The position numbers and the translations under genes were made by a program. Below the pieces are notes generated by a model. The model did no database searches. It was not told the origin of the DNA and was given only the letters and a program-made list of their open reading frames with translations. DNA of 48,630 nt from Cyanobacteria bacterium PR.3.49 (GTDB lineage Bacteria > Cyanobacteriota > Vampirovibrionia > Obscuribacterales > Obscuribacteraceae). Of this stretch, positions 43,332 through 48,630 are shown one piece after another; position 1 is the first letter of the stretch, and every line of letters starts with the position of its first letter. Where the stretch lies: NCBI GenBank assembly GCA_013997645.1, contig PNKB01000015.1:1-48630 (forward strand), given 5' to 3'.

Positions 43332-43372
43332 TCGCCGCAAAAGGCGGCGGAGCCGACTACAATCAGCTCCGC
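43332..43372 (-). terminator. Hairpin region after the PaaG-like gene
   Basis: On the minus strand GCGGAGC (43372-43366) can pair with GCTCCGC (43353-43347), and CGCCGC with GCGGCG overlaps it, so two folds compete; AAAAATCTTTTT follows. It is a likely but imperfect terminator for the acyl-CoA cluster. Confidence 0.45.
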
Positions 43373-43408
43373 TACGAATTTAGATTTCAGCTTGACGAAC
43401 TATTTCGC

Positions 43409-44206
43409 CTATTTGCCTGTGTATGCCGGTGTCCGCTTCTCTACGAAAGCTTTGACGCCTTCGGCGAAATCATCCGAGCGTCCGGCTATTTCCTGCAATT
43501 GCGCTTCGTATTCGAGCAGCTCTTCGAGGTCCGAGAACATCGAGCGATTGATTGCACGTTTGGTGAGAGCAAACGCCTTTGTCGGTCCTTTTGCCAGCTT
43601 TTCTGCCAATTCGGTCGCTTCTTTCATCAAAGCATCGGCGGCGACGATTTTGTTTATCGCACCCAATTCCAACGCTTCTTTTGCTTCCAATTTATCTGCC
43701 GAGAGCATAAGATCGAACGCGCGGGTCGCTCCGATCAAACGCGGCAAAAGGAAGGTTGCGCCGGAGTCCGGCACCAGACCGACTTTTGTAAACGACTGAA
43801 TGAAGCTTACTCCTTCGGCAACGATGCGATAATCGCAGGCAAATGCCAGAGATGCTCCCGCACCGGCGGCGACACCATTTACCGCTGCGATGATCGGCTT
43901 TTCCATTCGGCGAATTTTTGTGATGATCGGGTTGTAGCGGCGTCTTATAGAATCGCCAAGCGATGGGCGAACACCTTCTTCGTGGCTGATGCTGCGGCTT
44001 TGCAAATCTTGCCCGGCGCAAAATCCACGTCCGGCACCGGTGATTACGATCGCTTTGACGTCTTTGGATTTCTCCATTTCTTTCAAGGCATCTTGCATGC
44101 GGAAAGTCAGTTCATCAGTAAAAGAATTCAGTTTGTCTGGCCGGTTCAAAGTAATGATGCCGACGCCGTTCTTGATCTCTGTCAAAAGGATAGTTTCTTC
44201 AGCCAT
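43409..44206 (-). CDS. paaG: PaaG-like crotonase (ring 1,2-epoxyphenylacetyl-CoA isomerase type)
   Basis: The 265 residues form a complete crotonase: VGIITLNRPDKLNSFTDELT, ITGAGRGFCAGQDLQSRS (oxyanion Gly region), KPIIAAVNGVAAGAGASLAF, and KVGLVPDSGATFLLPRLIGA. The Asp in VPDSG and the loss of both hydratase Glu residues are typical of PaaG, which turns ring-epoxidised phenylacetyl-CoA into the oxepin. This fits the paaK gene in the same cluster. Still, many crotonases are annotated this way, and without the epoxidase genes (paaABCE) nearby, another isomerase role is possible. It is the last gene of the minus-strand acyl-CoA set, 50 bp after the paaF-like gene. Confidence 0.85.
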   Translation of the reverse strand: MAEETILLTEIKNGVGIITLNRPDKLNSFTDELTFRMQDALKEMEKSKDVKAIVITGAGRGFCAGQDLQSRSISHEEGVRPSLGDSIRRRYNPIITKIRRMEKPIIAAVNGVAAGAGASLAFACDYRIVAEGVSFIQSFTKVGLVPDSGATFLLPRLIGATRAFDLMLSADKLEAKEALELGAINKIVAADALMKEATELAEKLAKGPTKAFALTKRAINRSMFSDLEELLEYEAQLQEIAGRSDDFAEGVKAFVEKRTPAYTGK

Positions 44207-44256
44207 GGTTTTCTTTATAAGCTCCAGTTCGAATTATTGAGAGTTTTACTTAGATA

Positions 44257-45039
44257 CTAGCGACCGGTGAAGGTGGCCTGGCGTTTTTCGAGAAACGCTC
44301 GCATTCCCTCTTTTTGATCTTCGGATGAGAAAAGCATGTAGAAATTCTTGCGCTCGAATTCCAAACCTTCTACCAGCGAGCCGTCATAAGATTTGAGAAT
44401 TGCTTCTTTGGCCAGCTTGACGGCTACCGGCGATTTCTTGGCGATTTCTTTGGCCAGCGCTTTTGCTTCGTCGAGATAAAGCTCGACTGGAGCAACTCGG
44501 TTGACCAGGCCCATTGCGTGGGCTTCATTGGCGGTGATGGAACGTCCGGTCAGGATGATTTCCATGGCTTTGTGCTTGCCGACTACGCGGGTCAGTCTTT
44601 GCGTGCCGCCCGCTCCAGGGATAACGCCGATATTGATCTCGGGCTGACCGAATTGTGCTGTCTCTGAAGCTACAATCATGTCGCAAGTCATCACCAGCTC
44701 GCAGCCGCCGCCCAGTGCAAATCCACTGACTGCAGCAATAATCGGTTTCTTGATATTGCGAACTCTGTCCCAGGTGGCGAAGCGATCTTTGTTCAAAATC
44801 GAAATCGTCGTTTCATCCGACATCTCTTTGATGTCTGCACCGGCGGCAAAAGCGCGCTCGCTGCCGGTGAGAATGATCACCCGGATGTTTTCATCTTTGT
44901 CGAATTCTTCCAAAGCTTTGACGAGCTCGTCCATCAAGTCGTGGCTCAGTGCGTTCAGAACCGTCGGACGGTTGAGGGTCACAATGCCGATTTGATCTTC
45001 AGTGCTGGTCAGAATGTTTCGATAGGTGAGGGTCATCAT
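44257..45039 (-). CDS. paaF: Enoyl-CoA hydratase (PaaF/crotonase type)
   Basis: The ATG at 45039 follows AAAGGAG by six bases. The 260 residues have both catalytic glutamates in their usual frames, GFALGGGCELVMTCDMIVAS and GQPEINIGVIPGAGGTQRLT, so this should hydrate trans-2-enoyl-CoA to 3-hydroxyacyl-CoA. Other motifs: VTLNRPTVLNALSHDLMDEL, ILTGSERAFAAGADIKEMSD. In the phenylacetate route PaaF does this on the dehydroadipyl-CoA chain; in general beta-oxidation the same enzyme works on short fatty acyl chains. The symbol is chosen for context, and fadB1/crt would be equally fair. Confidence 0.88.
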   Translation of the reverse strand: MMTLTYRNILTSTEDQIGIVTLNRPTVLNALSHDLMDELVKALEEFDKDENIRVIILTGSERAFAAGADIKEMSDETTISILNKDRFATWDRVRNIKKPIIAAVSGFALGGGCELVMTCDMIVASETAQFGQPEINIGVIPGAGGTQRLTRVVGKHKAMEIILTGRSITANEAHAMGLVNRVAPVELYLDEAKALAKEIAKKSPVAVKLAKEAILKSYDGSLVEGLEFERKNFYMLFSSEDQKEGMRAFLEKRQATFTGR

Positions 45040-45092
45040 CTCTTGCTCCTTTAGTCAGAACTTCTCTCAGTTTAGAAATCTCACTTTGCCAT

Positions 45093-46073
45093 TCAGCCTT
45101 TCAACTTGGTGCCGCAAGCACCGCAGAAGGTGTTGGTTGTAGGCATTGATTCATTGCAGGTGGGGCACGGTGCAGTGTCGACATGTCCGCTAAACGTATC
45201 TGCCGGACCGGCCGCCTTGCATCTGATTTTTGGATAGGGTATGTCTTGCTTGCGTCGGAAAGAACGCAGACCTTCTGCGGTTTCGGAAGCTCCGGCGTGC
45301 AAGGTCAGCCAGTCGCGTGCATGCCCTACGGTCATGCTCCACGAGAAATCACGCCAGAAATTAAGTTGCTGTTTTGTGTAACGGGTGCACTCAGGCAGTT
45401 TGTTATAGAGTTTTTGCGCAAGCTCTTCGACCGCCTGATCGAGCATCGACGACGGCACTACTTGATTGACCAGTCCCCATTCTAATGCCGTATAGGCATC
45501 GATTGGTTCGCAAAGCAAGAGCATCTCGCGGGCGCGCCTGTCGCCGATAATCAGGGGCAGCCATTGTGTGGCGCCACCAGCTGCGACACTGCCGCGGCCT
45601 GCACCGACTTGTCTGATGGTCACGTGGTCGGCTGCGATCGCCAGGTCACAAGCCATATTCAGCTCGTTGCCGCCGCCTACGACCATGCCGTTCAGCTTGG
45701 CAATGGTCGGCTTGCCGATGTTGCGCAAGCGGTCGTGCATTTCGATGAACTGATACATCCATTTGTAATAATTGTTCGGCTTTTTGAGAATGTGGTCTTC
45801 TTGTTCTTTCAAATCGGCCCCGGTGCAGAAAGCCTTATTGCCGGCGCCGGTGATGATTACGACTGCAACATTGTCGTCCTGTGAAGAATCTACAAATGCC
45901 GCGCCCAGCTCTTTCAACGTCAAGGAATCAAAACAATTGAGCACATCCGGGCGGTTGATTGTGATGTGGGAGGTGAATCCGGATTTTGTATAAATGATGC
46001 GCTTGAATCCGAATGATTCCGGCGGCGCACCTGTGAATACGCTGTCTGCCGAGGATGTATGTGTCTGCGACAT
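45093..46073 (-). CDS. Crotonase-family enzyme with C-terminal zinc ribbon
   Basis: The 326 residues begin after AAAGGAT with a crotonase domain (HITINRPDVLNCFDSLTLKE, ITGAGNKAFCTGADLKEQED, IAKLNGMVVGGGNELNMACD, then RQVGAGRGSVAAGGATQWLP). The first hydratase Glu is present (GGNEL), the second is not. IIGDRRAREMLLLCEPIDAY recalls ring-cleaving hydrolases such as BamA or the naphthoate synthases, but that is only a likeness. The last 40 residues hold a zinc ribbon of two CxxC pairs (APCPTCNESMP and FCGACGTKLKG). Such a ribbon on a crotonase is unusual. It sits between paaK and the paaF-like gene, so its substrate is likely an aromatic or alicyclic acyl-CoA. Confidence 0.85.
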   Translation of the reverse strand: MSQTHTSSADSVFTGAPPESFGFKRIIYTKSGFTSHITINRPDVLNCFDSLTLKELGAAFVDSSQDDNVAVVIITGAGNKAFCTGADLKEQEDHILKKPNNYYKWMYQFIEMHDRLRNIGKPTIAKLNGMVVGGGNELNMACDLAIAADHVTIRQVGAGRGSVAAGGATQWLPLIIGDRRAREMLLLCEPIDAYTALEWGLVNQVVPSSMLDQAVEELAQKLYNKLPECTRYTKQQLNFWRDFSWSMTVGHARDWLTLHAGASETAEGLRSFRRKQDIPYPKIRCKAAGPADTFSGHVDTAPCPTCNESMPTTNTFCGACGTKLKG

Positions 46074-46091
46074 TGGTGATCCTTTTGGGTC

Positions 46092-47459
46092 CTAGTGTTT
46101 TGAAACCGGAGTTTTGACAGCGGCATTTTCCGCCCGAGCTTTGTCTTCCTTTCGTTTGTCGATCACGCGCACCGCTTTGCCTTCGCTGCGCGGAACCGCT
46201 TTCGGCTTCATCAAATTAACATCGGCGGTGATGCCGAGATTGTCTTTGAGGAGTGTTTGAATACTGGTAGAAAGATTGGATAATTCGACGCAATCATTGT
46301 CGAAGCGCCCCCATTGTTTGATCAACTCTTCAGTAACTTCGACTTGCACTTCCAGCACGTCGAGCGCTTTTTTGCGATCGATGACCAGTTGATAATGTGG
46401 CGAGAGTTCTTCCAGTGCCAGCAAAACCTTCTCAATTTCGGAAGGGTAAACGTTTACTCCACGAATGATCAGCATGTCGTCGAGCCTTGCTCTGACTCGC
46501 TGCATTCTGGCTGTCGTCCGCCCGCAGGCGCAGGTTTCCAATGACAGCCGGGAAATATCGCCTGTACGGTAACGCAAAACTGGAATCGCTTCTTTCGTCA
46601 GTGTGGTGAAAACCAGCTCTCCTTCTTCGCCTATAGGCAGAACTTCGCCTGTGACCGGGTCGATAATTTCCGGCAGGAAGTGGTCTTCCCAGATGTGCAG
46701 CCCGTTGCGGCCTTCAGCGCATTCCATCGATACACCCGGTCCGACGATTTCGCTCAGTCCGTAAATATCGAGCGCTTCGATTTTGAGCTTGTCCTCAATC
46801 TGGCTTCTCAATTCTTCCGTCCAGGGCTCGGCACCGAAAATTCCACGTTCCAACTTGATCGTGTCGCGCTTGATGCCCAGCTCTTCCATCGTGTATGCGA
46901 TGTTGAGGGCATACGACGGTGTCGAGCAGAGAATGCGTGCACCAAAGTCTTGTAATAGCAAAATTTGCTGTTGCGTTCTGCCACCAGATGCGGGGACAAC
47001 AACGGCGCCGAATTTTTCCGCCCCGTAATGCATTCCCAGACCGCCGGTGAAAAGACCGTATCCATAGCTGTTGTGCAGGATGTCGCCAGGACGCGCTCCG
47101 GCTGTGCCCAATGAGCGTGCACAAACTTCGGACCACATGTCGATGTCGTTTTTTGTATAACCGACGATGGTAGGCTTTCCCTTCGTTCCCGACGATGCAT
47201 GCAGGCGGGTGACGTTTGACAGAGGCTCGGAAAAAAGACCGAACGGATAATTCTCACGCAGGTCGATTTTCTTCGTGAAAGGAAAGTTTTTCAGGTCGGC
47301 TAATGTCTTGAGCGACTTGGCACTGACACCAGCCTTGTCCATGCGCTCTTTGTAAAACGGCACTCGTTCATGGAGCCGCTCGATTAGAACTTTCAACCGA
47401 CTCAGTTGAAGATTCTCAAGCTCAGAGCGCGACATTCTCTCGCACTTTTCATTCCACAT
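46092..47459 (-). CDS. paaK: Phenylacetate-CoA ligase
   Basis: The family begins with M-W/F-N-E-x-x-E-R-M, so I take the ATG at 47459 (MWNEKCERMSRSELENLQLS), 455 residues; the frame stays open to 47555. It activates phenylacetate with ATP and CoA. Motifs: LHASSGTKGKPTIVGYTKND (the P-loop, with Lys where Thr is usual), NSYGYGLFTGGLGMHYGAEK, GRTQQQILLLQDFGARILCS, EALDIYGLSEIVGPGVSMEC, LRYRTGDISRLSLETCACGR and LIIRGVNVYPSEIEKVLLAL. It heads the minus-strand cluster paaK, crotonase-zinc ribbon, paaF-like, paaG-like. The tail is charged and longer than usual. The ribosome site is weak. Confidence 0.93.
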   Translation of the reverse strand: MWNEKCERMSRSELENLQLSRLKVLIERLHERVPFYKERMDKAGVSAKSLKTLADLKNFPFTKKIDLRENYPFGLFSEPLSNVTRLHASSGTKGKPTIVGYTKNDIDMWSEVCARSLGTAGARPGDILHNSYGYGLFTGGLGMHYGAEKFGAVVVPASGGRTQQQILLLQDFGARILCSTPSYALNIAYTMEELGIKRDTIKLERGIFGAEPWTEELRSQIEDKLKIEALDIYGLSEIVGPGVSMECAEGRNGLHIWEDHFLPEIIDPVTGEVLPIGEEGELVFTTLTKEAIPVLRYRTGDISRLSLETCACGRTTARMQRVRARLDDMLIIRGVNVYPSEIEKVLLALEELSPHYQLVIDRKKALDVLEVQVEVTEELIKQWGRFDNDCVELSNLSTSIQTLLKDNLGITADVNLMKPKAVPRSEGKAVRVIDKRKEDKARAENAAVKTPVSKH

Positions 47460-47739
47460 GAAGGTCTTTGACACGCAAACGCTCCAGTCCGCCTGGACTC
47501 GTGCAACACGTCTGTGTGCGAGCAGGCGAGGCAACCTAGCACGAAGGCAGATCATAACCCCTCAGAAAGAGATCTCGCGTGGACTTTAGGCTGTCTTCCA
47601 CTTTGAGAACTGCATTACCAATTATCAATTTCTCTGTATTTGACAACGCCCTCGAGGAACTATGACCGGCATTGACCTTGTCGAGTATTTACAATGGCAA
47701 GTATCCAGATTATCCAAATAGTCAGACAAACGGCAGCCC

Positions 47740-48630
47740 ATGGCAGAATCCGTCTCCGTTGACCCTAACAGGTTGGAGGCCCACCTCAAGTCCCCCTACC
47801 GCTACCTCTGGTGGCTGGGGCTTTTTGCTGTGGTCGGCTGCATTATCTATTTCACGAAAAACGACGAAGTTTTCGCCGCGGCATCGCTGAATCTTTCCAT
47901 TCCCAAAGAACAGATTATCGAGAAAGCTTGCCAGTGGGCTGTCAAGTTGGGTTATGACCCTGAGCCAAGTTCCACTGGCAATACGGAGTCATCGAACACG
48001 GTCCACCCCCCCATACCGAAACCGGGTGCTTTCGAGCCGAAGTCACCCGACCCTCAAACTCAGCGTGCTCTCAAATCAGTCACGTTTTCCTATGACGACG
48101 ATGCCAAGAGTTTTCTCGAGTACGAATTAGGTGTAGCCAAAGCTAATGAGCTGATGGTCAAGGAGATTCCGGTCTGGTACTGGCGGGTGCGATTGGTTCG
48201 CGAACTCCAACAAGAGGAGCTGCGCGTCTGGATCAATCCGGAAGGCAAATTGGCCGGAGTCGATCACGACTTCGAGAACGACAAGGAAATTCCTTCACTC
48301 ACGCATGAAGAAGCAGAGAGGGCGGCTCGCAAGTTTGTCGAGGAGGAAACCGGAAATTCGCTCGACGGCTTTGAGATGATCAAGGACGAAGAGAGTCAGA
48401 AACCTAAGCGAAAGGATCACTCTTTCACTTTCGAGGACACAAAGAAAGAATACAAAGGCGCCAAACTGAGGGTTTTTGTCGGACTGGCCGGCAACCAGAT
48501 CGAGTCTTACAACCGCTATTTGCATGTTCCGGAATCGTGGGAGCGAAAGTTTGTGGACATTCGCTCATACAATTCGATGCTTGCCAGAATCGCTCAAATT
48601 TTTATGACGCTGCTCATGCTCGTCTCTGTG
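47740..48630 (+). CDS. Membrane protein with PepSY-like soluble part, 3' end outside window
   Basis: Translation from the ATG at 47740 stays open for 297 codons to the right edge. The protein starts with a polar lead, one TM (YLWWLGLFAVVGCIIYF, about 25-41), then a long soluble part: SIPKEQIIEKACQWAVKLGY, SFLEYELGVAKANELMVKEI, VPVWYWRVRL-like VWYWRVRLVRELQQEELRVW, THEEAERAARKFVEEETGNS, KDHSFTFEDTKKEYKGAKLR, and HVPESWERKFVDIRSYNSM, with a second membrane segment starting at the edge (IFMTLLMLVSV). This order matches, as I recall it, the N-terminal part of a group of CPBP-type intramembrane proteases; the protease half would lie beyond 48630. Moderate confidence. A possible promoter (TTGACA at 47640-47645) lies upstream. 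Confidence 0.65.
   Translation, partial: MAESVSVDPNRLEAHLKSPYRYLWWLGLFAVVGCIIYFTKNDEVFAAASLNLSIPKEQIIEKACQWAVKLGYDPEPSSTGNTESSNTVHPPIPKPGAFEPKSPDPQTQRALKSVTFSYDDDAKSFLEYELGVAKANELMVKEIPVWYWRVRLVRELQQEELRVWINPEGKLAGVDHDFENDKEIPSLTHEEAERAARKFVEEETGNSLDGFEMIKDEESQKPKRKDHSFTFEDTKKEYKGAKLRVFVGLAGNQIESYNRYLHVPESWERKFVDIRSYNSMLARIAQIFMTLLMLVSV

Overview
The window looks like chromosomal DNA of a diderm bacterium. My best guess is the non-photosynthetic cyanobacterial relatives (Vampirovibrionia/Melainabacteria, Obscuribacterales type). That placement is an inference from gene style (many secreted TPR proteins, Gly/Pro-rich exported proteins, a LysM protein without signal peptide, ATG/GTG/TTG starts with AGGAG-like ribosome sites), not from a marker gene. 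I see no rRNA, tRNA, transposase, phage gene or CRISPR array.

Left block (1-11485, all genes on the minus strand): an exported protein cut by the window edge, a second small exported protein, a TPR protein, an OtsA-like GT20 glycosyltransferase, the ribosome maturation factor rimM overlapping ubiX by one base, an exported protein with a possible VirB10/TrbI-like domain, three small membrane proteins (two of them paralogues), and two large exported TPR proteins. The 3548-3986 gap holds a possible short RNA with its own terminator.

Centre (12079-29310, plus strand): ten consecutive genes forming a type IV secretion-like locus. Two exported Gly-rich proteins and a large lipoprotein are followed by two paralogous VirB6/TrbL-like membrane proteins. 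The second of these (1751 aa) carries about 750 residues of an unusual FD/YD hairpin repeat and a His-rich tail. Then come a DUF2225-like zinc-ribbon protein, a VirB3/PrgI-like protein, a VirB4 ATPase, and two small single-TM proteins, one VirB8-like. No relaxase, VirD4 coupling protein or VirB11 is visible, so a protein-export or cell-surface machine is more likely than conjugation. This is the most interesting part of the window. A 593-bp divergent control region (11486-12078) separates it from the TPR genes.

Right block: a DeoR-type regulator divergent from a Cof-type HAD phosphatase; a LysM protein divergent from a riboflavin operon (ribE-ribBA-ribH); a Rossmann plus SCP2-like fusion; an RDD membrane protein divergent from a thiolase; ligA with a secreted TPR protein; a right-handed beta-helix protein; and a minus-strand acyl-CoA cluster (phenylacetate-CoA ligase PaaK, a zinc-ribbon-tailed crotonase, PaaF-like and PaaG-like crotonases). 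The window ends inside a membrane protein that may be the N-terminal part of a CPBP-type intramembrane protease.
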